From DASPNM01 sp035626515 (GTDB lineage Bacteria; Bacteroidota; Bacteroidia; Chitinophagales; Chitinophagaceae), in assembly GCA_035626515.1 (NCBI GenBank), contig DASPNM010000023.1, positions 1 through 64,000 on the forward strand: a stretch of DNA of 64,000 nucleotides. The letters are read 5' to 3'. The notes below the pieces were generated by a model. It was not told the DNA's origin, ran no database searches, and saw nothing but the letters and a program-made list of their open reading frames with translations. How positions within the stretch are numbered: position 1 is the stretch's first letter; every line of letters begins with the position of its first letter. Positions 26,383 to 35,404 of the stretch are shown here, one piece after another. The position numbers and the translations under genes were made by a program.

Positions 26383-29300
26383 TCAGGAGCTGATCACCTG
26401 CACCTCGAGCTCCGGACGGGCTTCCAGGAAGTGGACCAGTTCATCATTCATCTCAAAACCCCTGTCTCGGCTTACCAGGCTGATCTTCATCTTGGTCTTT
26501 GGTTCCACCAGCGTAAACCGAAACCCGGTCTTGCCGGGATTGCTGCTGAGGTTTTGTTCGACAAACCGAATAATGTCTTCATTCAGGAATTGCGGATTCG
26601 CCTCGATATTGACCTGCCGGGTCAAAAGGCGCTTCATCGTTTCCACCAGTGAGACATGCGAAACCCGGAATTCGAATTCGTCGCGGTTGAAACGTTGCCG
26701 GAAGGACCCGGTGACAAAAACCGTGGTGCCCTGCTGAAGCAGGGATTGAAATTTCAGGTAATCTTCGCTGAACAGCACGATATCTGTCTTTCCTGAATAG
26801 TCTTCCAGTACAAAATTTCCATACTTGTTTCCCTGCCTCGAGACGCGGTGCTGTGCTTCAGCCACCAGCGCTACCAGCCGGAAACTTCTCCCGGGGTTAG
26901 GCTGGAACCGGATCGCGTCGCGAAATTCATTGAACTCGGCAAGCGGCGTCACATTGTAATGTTTCATTTCGAAGCGATAATGATCGAGCGGGTGACCGCT
27001 GAGAAACATTCCCGTGACTTCTTTTTCGTGTTCCAGCTGCACGGTGAGCGGCCAGACCGGACAATCCGGGAGCCGCGGAGGCGGGATCTCCATGCTCACC
27101 GGCAGATCACCAAACAAAGTGTTCGAGGAAGTTGCCGCCTGGGTTTGCATCATCTGGCCATAGCGTATGATCCGCTCCAGGCCATTCGCAGTCTCGCCCT
27201 GCGGAACAAAAAAATATTGCGCCCGGTGGTGATCCCCGAAGCTGTCAAAAGCCCCCGCGTATGCGAGGCTTTCGAGGGTCTTCTTATTTACCGCCCGCTG
27301 GTTTACTCTTCGAATCATGTCGAATACACTGGAGTAGGCGCCATTTTTCATGCGCTCCTCAATGATGCTCTCCACCGCTGCCTCACCCACCCCTTTCAAT
27401 CCTCCTAACCCGAAGCGGATCTCTCCCTTTTCATTTACGGCAAATCCTTTCAACGATTCGTTGATATCCGGCCCGAGTACCTTCAGACCCATCCGCTTGC
27501 ACTCTTCCATGAAGAATGTGATTTTGTCGATGCTGCCGGCATGGTTGAGCACAGCCGACATGTATTCGGCGGGGTAGTGTGCCTTGAGGTAAGCAGTCTG
27601 GTAGGCAACGTAAGCATAACAGGTGGAATGCGACTTATTGAACGCGTATTGTGCAAATGCTTCCCAGTCCGTCCAGATTTTTTCAAGCCGCTCGGGGGGT
27701 AATAAGTTTTGCTTTGCTCCTTCGATGAAGCGGCTCTTCATCTTGTCCAGTGTCTTCCTGTCTTTTTTGCCCATTGCCTTGCGCAGCACGTCCGCTTCGC
27801 CCTTCGTGAAGCCCGCGAGCTTCTGGCTGAGCAGCATCACCTGCTCCTGGTACACCGTTATGCCGTATGTTTCCCTGAGGATCTCTTCCATCTCGGGAAG
27901 ATCATACGAGATGGATTCACGCGAGTGCTTGCGGTCGATGTAGTTCGGGATGTAGCTCATGGGACCGGGACGAAACAGTGCGTTCATAGCGATCAGGTCG
28001 TCGAACTTGTCCGGCTTCAGCTCGCGGAGGTATTTCTGCATTCCTACACTTTCGAACTGGAAAGTGCCGACCGTAGCTCCGTGCTGGAAGAGCTCAAATG
28101 TTTTTGCGTCGTCGAGCGGGATTCCATCAATATCAATCTCCGTTCCATGCAGATGGCGGATCAGCTGCAGAGCATCCTTGATGATCGTGAGGGTTTTCAG
28201 TCCCAGAAAATCCATCTTGATAACACCCGAATCCTCAATAATACTTCCTTCGATCTGCGTTACCCATAGATCCGAGTCCTTCGCGGTGGCCACCGGTATC
28301 AGCTCGGTGAGGTCCGTAGGCGCGATGATGATTCCGGCTGCGTGAATGCCCGTGTTGCGCACCGAACCCTCCAGCCGTTCTGCCTCGTGAAGCACTTTCC
28401 CTGCAGGCGTATCCGGCTGGCTGTAAATCTCGCGCAGCTTCTTCACGTTCTCGAGATCGTCGTTGTTCAGCGTTTCTTTTTCTTCCAGCGATTTTTCACC
28501 GTCTTTCATCCGCATCGGTGCATGGAGGACCCGTTTCAATTCGATTCCGGGCCGCTCGGGCACCAGCTTCGCGAGCGCGTTCGATTCCGGCAGCGGGAGG
28601 TCCATTACCCGTGCCACGTCCTTTATGCTCATCTTCGCCGCCATCGTGCCGTAGGTTATGATCTGCGCCACCTGGTTTTTCCCGTATTTGCGCACCACGT
28701 AATCAATGACCTTCTGCCTCCCCTCGTCATCGAAGTCCGTGTCTATATCCGGCATCGACTTGCGGTCGGGATTTAGGAATCTCTCGAAGAGAAGATTGTA
28801 TTTGATGGGGTCGATGTTCGTTATACCAATGCAGTAGGCCACCACAGAACCCGCAGCGGAGCCGCGACCAGGCCCTACAAACACTCCCATTTCGCGGCCT
28901 GCACGAATAAAATCGCTCACAATGAGAAAATACCCGGCAAATCCCATAGTCCGGATCGTAAATAATTCGAAGCGGATCCTTTCCTCGAGCTCGGCTGTAA
29001 TCTCCGTATATCGGGAACGCGCACCTTCCCAGGTAAGGTGTTCGAGGTATTCGTCCTGGCTGCCGAAGCCGTTCGGAACGGGAAAGAAAGGAAGCAGGAT
29101 CTCCCTCTTCAGGTCCAACAGGTCAATTTTACCGGCTACTTCGCTGGTAAAATCGATCGCTTCCGGCAGATCACTGAAAGCTTTTTGCATTTCCGCTGTG
29201 GTCTTGAAAAAAAACTGGTCGTTCGGAAACGCAAACCGCCGGTCCTTCACGTGCACGTCGTCGTCGGTGAACTCACGCAACGCCGGTGTCGAAAGCTTCT

Positions 29301-30003
29301 CCCCGGTATTGATGCAAAGCAGGATGTCGTGCGCGTTCGCATCGCTTTGCTCCACGTAGTGCGAGTCGTTGCTTGCAATAATCTTCACATTGTACTTCTG
29401 GGCGAACCGGATCAGCACCTGGTTTACCTTTTCCTGTTCCGACAACCCGTGGCGCTGCAACTCGACGTAATAATCGTCCTGGAAAACATTGAGCCACCAC
29501 TTGAATTCATTTTCGGCCTCCTCTTCTCCTTTTTTCAGAATTGCCTGCGGCACCATAGCGCCGAGACAACAGGTGGTGGCGATCAGTCCGCGGTGGTGTT
29601 TCTGCAACAGTTCTTTGTCTATCCGCGGATACTTGCCGTACATCCCTTCAATGTATCCGAGCGAGGTGAGCTTGATCAGGTTGCGATATCCCTCCTCGTT
29701 TTTTGCAAGAAGCACCTGGTGGCAGCGGGGATCCCGCTGGTCCTTGGTGAATGTTTTCTGGTGCCGGTCGCGCGTGATGTAGAACTCGCACCCGACAATG
29801 GGTTTTACCTTCAGGGAGCCGTCTTGGTTTCGGTGGCGGTACGCCTCGGCAACAAACTCGAATACCCCGAACATGTTGCCGTGGTCGGTAATGGCGAGGG
29901 CGGGCATCCCATCCGCGACAGCTTTTGCAAAAAGATCCTGAATCCTTGCTGCTCCGTCAAGCAGCGAAAACTGTGTGTGGACGTGTAAATGCGAGAATTT
30001 CAT
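26383..30003 (-). CDS. dnaE: DNA polymerase III subunit alpha
   Basis: Main replicative polymerase, 1,206 residues from ATG 30003. The PHP domain opens with HVHTQFSLLDG and ITDHGNMFG. The palm has GRGSAAGSVVAYC and the catalytic aspartates in PDIDTDFDDEGR; the fingers and beta-binding regions follow. A helix-hairpin-helix (GLGGLKGVGEAA) and an OB fold (YGNFVLEDYSGKTDIVLF) complete it. The frame is open 33 codons further upstream into the beta-propeller gene, but the family begins MKFSHLHVHTQ. Eight bases separate it from the upstream gene's stop. Confidence 0.97.
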   Translation of the reverse strand: MKFSHLHVHTQFSLLDGAARIQDLFAKAVADGMPALAITDHGNMFGVFEFVAEAYRHRNQDGSLKVKPIVGCEFYITRDRHQKTFTKDQRDPRCHQVLLAKNEEGYRNLIKLTSLGYIEGMYGKYPRIDKELLQKHHRGLIATTCCLGAMVPQAILKKGEEEAENEFKWWLNVFQDDYYVELQRHGLSEQEKVNQVLIRFAQKYNVKIIASNDSHYVEQSDANAHDILLCINTGEKLSTPALREFTDDDVHVKDRRFAFPNDQFFFKTTAEMQKAFSDLPEAIDFTSEVAGKIDLLDLKREILLPFFPVPNGFGSQDEYLEHLTWEGARSRYTEITAELEERIRFELFTIRTMGFAGYFLIVSDFIRAGREMGVFVGPGRGSAAGSVVAYCIGITNIDPIKYNLLFERFLNPDRKSMPDIDTDFDDEGRQKVIDYVVRKYGKNQVAQIITYGTMAAKMSIKDVARVMDLPLPESNALAKLVPERPGIELKRVLHAPMRMKDGEKSLEEKETLNNDDLENVKKLREIYSQPDTPAGKVLHEAERLEGSVRNTGIHAAGIIIAPTDLTELIPVATAKDSDLWVTQIEGSIIEDSGVIKMDFLGLKTLTIIKDALQLIRHLHGTEIDIDGIPLDDAKTFELFQHGATVGTFQFESVGMQKYLRELKPDKFDDLIAMNALFRPGPMSYIPNYIDRKHSRESISYDLPEMEEILRETYGITVYQEQVMLLSQKLAGFTKGEADVLRKAMGKKDRKTLDKMKSRFIEGAKQNLLPPERLEKIWTDWEAFAQYAFNKSHSTCYAYVAYQTAYLKAHYPAEYMSAVLNHAGSIDKITFFMEECKRMGLKVLGPDINESLKGFAVNEKGEIRFGLGGLKGVGEAAVESIIEERMKNGAYSSVFDMIRRVNQRAVNKKTLESLAYAGAFDSFGDHHRAQYFFVPQGETANGLERIIRYGQMMQTQAATSSNTLFGDLPVSMEIPPPRLPDCPVWPLTVQLEHEKEVTGMFLSGHPLDHYRFEMKHYNVTPLAEFNEFRDAIRFQPNPGRSFRLVALVAEAQHRVSRQGNKYGNFVLEDYSGKTDIVLFSEDYLKFQSLLQQGTTVFVTGSFRQRFNRDEFEFRVSHVSLVETMKRLLTRQVNIEANPQFLNEDIIRFVEQNLSSNPGKTGFRFTLVEPKTKMKISLVSRDRGFEMNDELVHFLEARPELEVQVISS

Positions 30004-30010
30004 CGGGTGG

Positions 30011-31225
30011 TCATTTCTTTTTGAAGCTGTACACGCTGATCGAACCGTTGCTGTAGCTGCAAACCCAGGCCTCCAGCCGGTTTTGGTCCTCAAAAATATC
30101 AACCCCGACCGGATGACCCTTGCACGGAAGTGAAGCGATTTTTGAAAAACTTCCGGGATTGATCTGGAAGACGTCCACCCGGTCGGCGCTGTAACAGGTC
30201 ACGAACAGGAATTTCTGGTTTTTCGAGAGCATGATGGTCCGCGGCTGTGCATTGGTGGAAGCGCTGAATAAGGTTTTGCCGGTTTGCGGATCAATGCAGG
30301 CCACCCGCGCGAGATTATTAAAGGAAACATACAGCCGGCCTGAAGAATCCGTTACGATATGCCTCGGATTGGAAGCAACCGCCAGATCTTTTTCCTTCAT
30401 CCACACGGAATTCAGTATCACAGCTACGCTCGCGCCTCCCATAATAGCCACGTAGCTTTTGCCCGTGCGGTCGTCTACGGCAATTCCTCTGGGAATGGAT
30501 GAAACCGGGATGGTACCGATCACTCGCGCATACGGATATTTCTCCACGTCCAGTTCGAGCACGCTCACGTTGTATGAGTGCCAGTTGCTGACCAGGAGGT
30601 GTTTGCTGTCTGCAGTGCGGGCGATCACTTTCGGTGTCTTTCCGGTTTTGATCAGCGGCACATAGAAAGAATCAACACGCCCGCCGGCCGCATAAGTCAC
30701 CGTCAGTTTTTTCGCCGGGTGATCGGGCTTCTTGTTCGAAGGTGTGGCATCCAGCGGGATGGGCACTATTCCGCCGGCATTGTGCAGCGAAACCCATAGG
30801 ATCCGGTCGTCGTGGCTCAGGCAGGCCTCAACCGGCTTTTCCTGGTAAGAGGGGATGGGCCTGTTACGCACGTAATCCCAACCGGTGCCGCGGGTGGGGC
30901 TGAACTTGAATTCCCGGATGAGTTTTCGCGACGCACGGTCGAATTCATACACGCTCATTCCTTCCAGATTCATTGCGTACAACCGGGTGCCGCGGGAATT
31001 GAGGAGCACCGATTTGGTGCCCGGGGCCGCGTCCACGCTCTCAACCTTTTCGTATTCGAGCTTTGAATAAGATGGGGGAGACGTCGAGTCCGCGTTCGCC
31101 GGGTTGGCCATCGGCGGCTGTGAGAAGGTTTCCGCCAAAACCTTATTTCCGCCCGCCGGCTGACAGGCCGCCAGGAAAAGAACTAGGTACCAGATGAGGC
31201 GGGGCATGGAGCGAAGATGGATCAT
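30011..31225 (-). CDS. YncE-like beta-propeller lipoprotein
   Basis: 404 residues from ATG 31225 (31207 is equally possible). Signal peptide with lipobox LAAC near residue 15 to 17, so the protein is probably anchored in an outer or inner membrane. The rest is a repeated strand pattern typical of YVTN/lactonase-like propellers, for example KHLLVSNWHSYNVSVLELD and FLFVTCYSADRVDVFQI. No catalytic residues can be assigned. It lies eight bases ahead of dnaE on the same strand, which suggests shared transcription although the functions do not match. Confidence 0.8.
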   Translation of the reverse strand: MIHLRSMPRLIWYLVLFLAACQPAGGNKVLAETFSQPPMANPANADSTSPPSYSKLEYEKVESVDAAPGTKSVLLNSRGTRLYAMNLEGMSVYEFDRASRKLIREFKFSPTRGTGWDYVRNRPIPSYQEKPVEACLSHDDRILWVSLHNAGGIVPIPLDATPSNKKPDHPAKKLTVTYAAGGRVDSFYVPLIKTGKTPKVIARTADSKHLLVSNWHSYNVSVLELDVEKYPYARVIGTIPVSSIPRGIAVDDRTGKSYVAIMGGASVAVILNSVWMKEKDLAVASNPRHIVTDSSGRLYVSFNNLARVACIDPQTGKTLFSASTNAQPRTIMLSKNQKFLFVTCYSADRVDVFQINPGSFSKIASLPCKGHPVGVDIFEDQNRLEAWVCSYSNGSISVYSFKKK

Positions 31226-31359
31226 AAAAATAGGATTTTGCGGTTGATACAGGTCAACAATTAACGTTCTCGGATAGAATGAGTTCTGTTTTTCAACGCG
31301 GCGCAATTTTCAGTTCGGAATTCCGTTTAAAAATCAGCTCGGATTAAGGGAAATCCCTA

Positions 31360-31367
31360 TATTTTTG
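31360..31367 (+). promoter_or_regulatory. Bacteroidota -7 box TATTTTTG for the NlpC/P60 gene
   Basis: Exact TAnnTTTG match 32 bases before the ATG at 31400. Confidence 0.55.
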
Positions 31368-31399
31368 TTGCGAATTTCAACGCCATCCTAAGAAGCCTC

Positions 31400-32119
31400 A
31401 TGACAAAACCGATCTTGACAATACTTGTGTGCGGGCTAGCCCTGAGCAGTTGCTCGGTGCTGAAGCAGGCGGGGTTCACCGCCCAGGACGCGCCTGTTCA
31501 GACCACGGTTTCGCCCACTTCCTCCAGGTTTATTGACGAAATTTCGGTTACGGCCGTTGTGCCCCACGATGCAAGGCCCGAAAAGTCAACGCTGGGGACG
31601 CGCGGTTTCTCGCTCGAAAAAGAAGATCCTGCACTCCCCACGGTTTCACCGGAAATGATTCCTAACCCGGCGGCAGGCAGCAATGTTACAGCCCTGCAGC
31701 TGAAATACGCGCCTTTGCTCAACACTTCCGCGTCGAGCCTCTACAATCTTTCGCTGCTGGAAGGCATCGATTCCTGGTACGGCACCCGCTACCGGTTAGG
31801 GGGAACGACGAAGAAAGGTATTGACTGTTCCGCGTTCGTCGGGGCGATCTATGCTTCGGTCTTCGGAATCTCATTGCCCCGGACGGCACGCGAGCAATTC
31901 AGGGTCAGCAAGCGCGTCTCGCGCACCGAATTGCAGGAAGGCGATCTCGTTTTCTTCAATACCCGCGGCGGTGTGTCGCACGTGGGGATCTATTTGCAGA
32001 ACAACAAATTCGTGCACGCATCGGTGACCCGCGGTGTGGTGATCAGTGACCTTTTCGAATCTTACTACATCAGGCGTTTCGTGGGCGCGGGGCGCATTGA
32101 AAGCAAGACCGGCAACTAA
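31400..32119 (+). CDS. NlpC/P60 family (C40) peptidase lipoprotein
   Basis: 239 residues. Lipobox ALSSC with Cys18 as the lipidated residue, then a disordered region (about 25-115) and a C-terminal C40 domain. Catalytic Cys143 is in GIDCSAFV, His194 in VSHVGIYL, and the third polar residue is probably His206 in FVHAS. It probably cuts peptidoglycan stem peptides from a membrane-anchored position. It converges with the flippase gene, one base between the stops. Confidence 0.92.
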   Translation: MTKPILTILVCGLALSSCSVLKQAGFTAQDAPVQTTVSPTSSRFIDEISVTAVVPHDARPEKSTLGTRGFSLEKEDPALPTVSPEMIPNPAAGSNVTALQLKYAPLLNTSASSLYNLSLLEGIDSWYGTRYRLGGTTKKGIDCSAFVGAIYASVFGISLPRTAREQFRVSKRVSRTELQEGDLVFFNTRGGVSHVGIYLQNNKFVHASVTRGVVISDLFESYYIRRFVGAGRIESKTGN

Positions 32120-32120
32120 A

Positions 32121-33620
32121 TCAAATTCCCAGCCTTTTGCGCAAGGATTGCATCACCGGCCTGATGTCGGGTGAAAGCTTCAGGTACAGTACTCCAGCTC
32201 CAAACAATAATATGAAAACGAGGCTCCGCAAAACCATGGCAGCCGGTCCCTGCATGTCGTGGAATGCCATGTAACACACTCCATAAGACGCTGCCGCAAG
32301 CAGGACAGTTAGTGCTGAATTCAGGGTAAGCGGGAACAACCGGAATTTTTTCCAGAGAAATCCTGTACGAATTCCATTGTAAAAGGTCGTAGCCACAAGG
32401 TGCGAAATCGCGGGGCCGATGATGCCATATTCTTTTGTCAGGAAATAGGTGAGGGGCAGAATTATCAGCAGCAGGATCACGCCGCTTTGCAGCTCGAAAC
32501 GCCAGTAAGTGGAAGTGGCGATGATCTGCGCGTTTACCCCGGTGCCCATGTCAATGATTCGCGTGAGCCCGAGGAAAAAGAATACCCAGGCAGCGTCGAG
32601 GTACGCAGGTTTGAGGCCGAAGGTCAGGATGGCATCGTTAAAATTCATCCAGATCAGGAGAAAGATCGCGCTGGCAAAGATGAGCTGGTTGATCGAGGAG
32701 CGTTCGTATATCCGCTGGATCAGACCCATGTTCTTATCCTTCCACGCTTTTGAAAGATGCGGAATCGAGGCGGCGACGATGCCGCGCTGCGGCGCCTGGA
32801 TGATGCTTGTGATGATTGAAGCCAGCGCGAAGATGCCTGCATTGGCCAGGCCGTTCGGCAGCACCGAAGCAATCACAAACGAGTCGAAAACCTGCGACAG
32901 GGTGAACACCAGCGTTCCCCCGTAAACAAAGGAACAAAGTGCCACGATCTTTCCAAGGTATCGTCTCGTTACCTTACTTACCCGGAAAGTGAAATGGATC
33001 TTTTTCGTGGCAACCAGGTAAATCAGCAAAGTCACGGCAATCGCGGGAAAAGTGAAGGCGTAGAGCGCGATGAATAATCCGAAATCGCGGAGCACCCCGG
33101 TCACAAACAACACGATCAGGATGCTGATGAGCGCGCGCCACTGTACTTCCCGTAGAAAGTTGGTGAACACCGATTTCCCCAGGTTCCAGGCAAATGCTTC
33201 GAGCAGCGTGTAAACGGTAAGACCGAATCCCAAAGGAAAGATCCAGTCATAATACGTAATCAGCAGGGGGGAGTTGGTTCCGAATTTGCGGATCACAAGA
33301 TCCTTGAAAATAACTCCTGCGGTGGCGACAAGGAGAAACCCGCCAATGCTAACCAGCAATGCCCAGGTGAGCAGGTCGTTTTTTTTGTCCGGGAGGTGGT
33401 CCTTGTAATACGGGAAAAATTTATAGATATACGCTGGAGTTCCGAGCAGCGAAATGGAGGTCATCAGCGTGGCGATGGCAAGGAAGATCGTCGTCAGACC
33501 GTATTCGGCTTCCGTGAAATTTCCCTGCCGTGTAAAGAAGTAGGTGTTGACCAGGCCGATCGCAAAGCCGAAATAAATGACCACCGATGAGATGATACTC
33601 TGCCGGCGGATGGTGCTCAT
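32121..33620 (-). CDS. Polysaccharide flippase (MOP/Wzx-like)
   Basis: 499 residues, about 14 transmembrane helices, polysaccharide-biosynthesis family of the MOP superfamily. The N-terminal SSVVIYFGFAIGLVNTYFFTRQG is typical of Wzx proteins. It should move lipid-linked oligosaccharides across the inner membrane. The nearest glycan genes are 17 kb away (6.2-15.4 kb), so its substrate is uncertain. An imperfect box TATTTTTA lies just before the start on the minus strand. Confidence 0.88.
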   Translation of the reverse strand: MSTIRRQSIISSVVIYFGFAIGLVNTYFFTRQGNFTEAEYGLTTIFLAIATLMTSISLLGTPAYIYKFFPYYKDHLPDKKNDLLTWALLVSIGGFLLVATAGVIFKDLVIRKFGTNSPLLITYYDWIFPLGFGLTVYTLLEAFAWNLGKSVFTNFLREVQWRALISILIVLFVTGVLRDFGLFIALYAFTFPAIAVTLLIYLVATKKIHFTFRVSKVTRRYLGKIVALCSFVYGGTLVFTLSQVFDSFVIASVLPNGLANAGIFALASIITSIIQAPQRGIVAASIPHLSKAWKDKNMGLIQRIYERSSINQLIFASAIFLLIWMNFNDAILTFGLKPAYLDAAWVFFFLGLTRIIDMGTGVNAQIIATSTYWRFELQSGVILLLIILPLTYFLTKEYGIIGPAISHLVATTFYNGIRTGFLWKKFRLFPLTLNSALTVLLAAASYGVCYMAFHDMQGPAAMVLRSLVFILLFGAGVLYLKLSPDIRPVMQSLRKRLGI

Positions 33621-33659
33621 GGGGTAAAAATAGTCATAACTCCAGTTGCAGCAGAAAGT

Positions 33660-35354
33660 CTAGCGCAGCTTTCGCACCGTAATGTAAAAATTAGGATCCA
33701 CCGCAAAGTCCCTGGTCGTCTCCCCGCCAAGATTCAGGTGTTGCCATTTTTCGGTCGGACGCAGCCATTGACCGGAGGGCAGCATACGAACGGGCATGTT
33801 GAACCCGGGAATGCAGTTGTTCCAGCGGTAGGTGAGGCGGTTCCCGTTGATGCGGTACTCGAGCACCGGTATCCGCGTGGTGCGGAGGTACTGGTTGAAT
33901 ACAATTTTGAAGTCTTTGCCTGATTTTTTGGAAATGTAGTTTTCGATATCGGAAGAGGTTACCGTACGGTGATAAAATTCCCGGTTCATCCCGCGCAGAA
34001 TGTTGCGAAACAGGGTATCGTTGCCGATCAGCTGACGGACCATGTGAATGAGGTTGTTTCCTTTGTAATACATATCGCCGCTTCCTTCCTGGTTCACACC
34101 GTAGGGGCCGATCATCGGGCGATCGTTCTGGATCTTGTTGCGCAGTCCCTGCGTGTATTCGTCTGCCGCTTTTTTCCCGTGCATGCATTCGACGAACAGC
34201 GTTTCCGAATAATCGGTAAAGCCCTCGTGCACCCACATATCGGCAATGTCGCGCGTGGTAATGTTGTTTCCGAACCATTCGTGTCCCCCTTCATGCACAA
34301 TGATGTAGTCCCAGCTCATTCCCCATCCGGTTTCGGAAAGATCAGATCCCAGATAGCCGTTCATATAGTGGTTGCCGTATGCAATGGCGCTCTGGTGCTC
34401 CATTCCGAGGTGGGGCGCCTCCACCATTTTGAAGCCGTCTTCATAGAAAGGAAAAGGGCCGAACCAGTGCTCAAAACAGCGGAGCATCGGTTTCACATCC
34501 CGGCCGAACTGCTTTTTCGATTTTTCCAGGTTGTAGTCGAGCACCCAGTAGTCGAGTGTAAGATTCCCTTTTTCTCCCTTATAGTGATCGCTCCATTGAA
34601 TATACTTCCCGATGTATGGAATGATGTTGTAATTATTGATCGGGCTTTTCACCTGCCAGGTGAACAATGTGGTGCCGTCGCCCTGCGGATCTTTCGCATA
34701 CAGCCGGCCATTTCCTACGGCCACGAGGGTATCGGGTACCCGTATTTGCAGCATGGCGCCTTCGGGCTCGTCGCTTTGATGGTCTTTGCAGGGATACCAC
34801 ACGCTTGCGCCCAGACCCTGGCAGGCCACGCTCATCCAGGGTCGACCCTGAGCATCTTTGCTCCAGATCCATCCGCCGTCCCAGGGTGGCATGACAGCCT
34901 CACGCGGCTTTCCCTGGAAATAAACACGAATGCTGGGCAGCGTTGCTTTTTCGCCCGGCCTCAGCTGGGAGGTTGTTGCAAAGACATGGTTTCCAAAATT
35001 TACGTAATAGACATTTCCCCTGCGCCGTGGTGTCGGAAGCCTTTTTCCGTTGAACAGCACGCTGTCAATCTTCATCGGCTCCTGCAGGTCCAGCTGCATT
35101 TCGCGACCTTTGCGGTCCGTCAGCACCCGAAAGGTGATCTGGTTCCAGCCGTAAATAGTGCGCCGCTTATAGTCGGGCGTCACGTGAATATTATAGCTGC
35201 TCACATCCCACCAGGCACGCTCAGGTGTAATGCTTCCGCGAAGCGTATCCTCGGAGGTGAAGCGCTTTTTGCTGCTAAGCGGCTGCGCGCATGAACTTGC
35301 GGTGAATAAAACGGCGGCGAGCAAGGTCAGCCACGGCCTGTGTTGGATCACCAT
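33660..35354 (-). CDS. M1-family zinc aminopeptidase, exported
   Basis: 564 residues. An N-terminal signal sequence ends near SSCAQ and may be a Bacteroidota lipobox. An aminopeptidase-N-like beta domain precedes the catalytic domain. Zinc ligands are His354, His358 (HEGGH) and Glu377 (VHEGF), spaced as HEXXH-X18-E; GMEHQS (about 317-322) is the substrate-recognition equivalent of GAMEN. The ERAP/armadillo C-terminal domain of large family members is absent, as in the shorter Bacteroidota proteins. It is divergent from the peptide-binding lipoprotein gene, which suggests a shared peptide-uptake role (inference). Confidence 0.9.
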   Translation of the reverse strand: MVIQHRPWLTLLAAVLFTASSCAQPLSSKKRFTSEDTLRGSITPERAWWDVSSYNIHVTPDYKRRTIYGWNQITFRVLTDRKGREMQLDLQEPMKIDSVLFNGKRLPTPRRRGNVYYVNFGNHVFATTSQLRPGEKATLPSIRVYFQGKPREAVMPPWDGGWIWSKDAQGRPWMSVACQGLGASVWYPCKDHQSDEPEGAMLQIRVPDTLVAVGNGRLYAKDPQGDGTTLFTWQVKSPINNYNIIPYIGKYIQWSDHYKGEKGNLTLDYWVLDYNLEKSKKQFGRDVKPMLRCFEHWFGPFPFYEDGFKMVEAPHLGMEHQSAIAYGNHYMNGYLGSDLSETGWGMSWDYIIVHEGGHEWFGNNITTRDIADMWVHEGFTDYSETLFVECMHGKKAADEYTQGLRNKIQNDRPMIGPYGVNQEGSGDMYYKGNNLIHMVRQLIGNDTLFRNILRGMNREFYHRTVTSSDIENYISKKSGKDFKIVFNQYLRTTRIPVLEYRINGNRLTYRWNNCIPGFNMPVRMLPSGQWLRPTEKWQHLNLGGETTRDFAVDPNFYITVRKLR

Positions 35355-35404
35355 CGGATTTTTGATTGAAATAGTTAGCTAATTTAGTCCGCCTCGTGCT
35401 TTGA

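Noticed and set aside
33969..35294. A 441-residue plus-strand frame over the M1 peptidase
   Set aside because: Antisense of a gene with intact zinc ligands; the antisense product has no domain.
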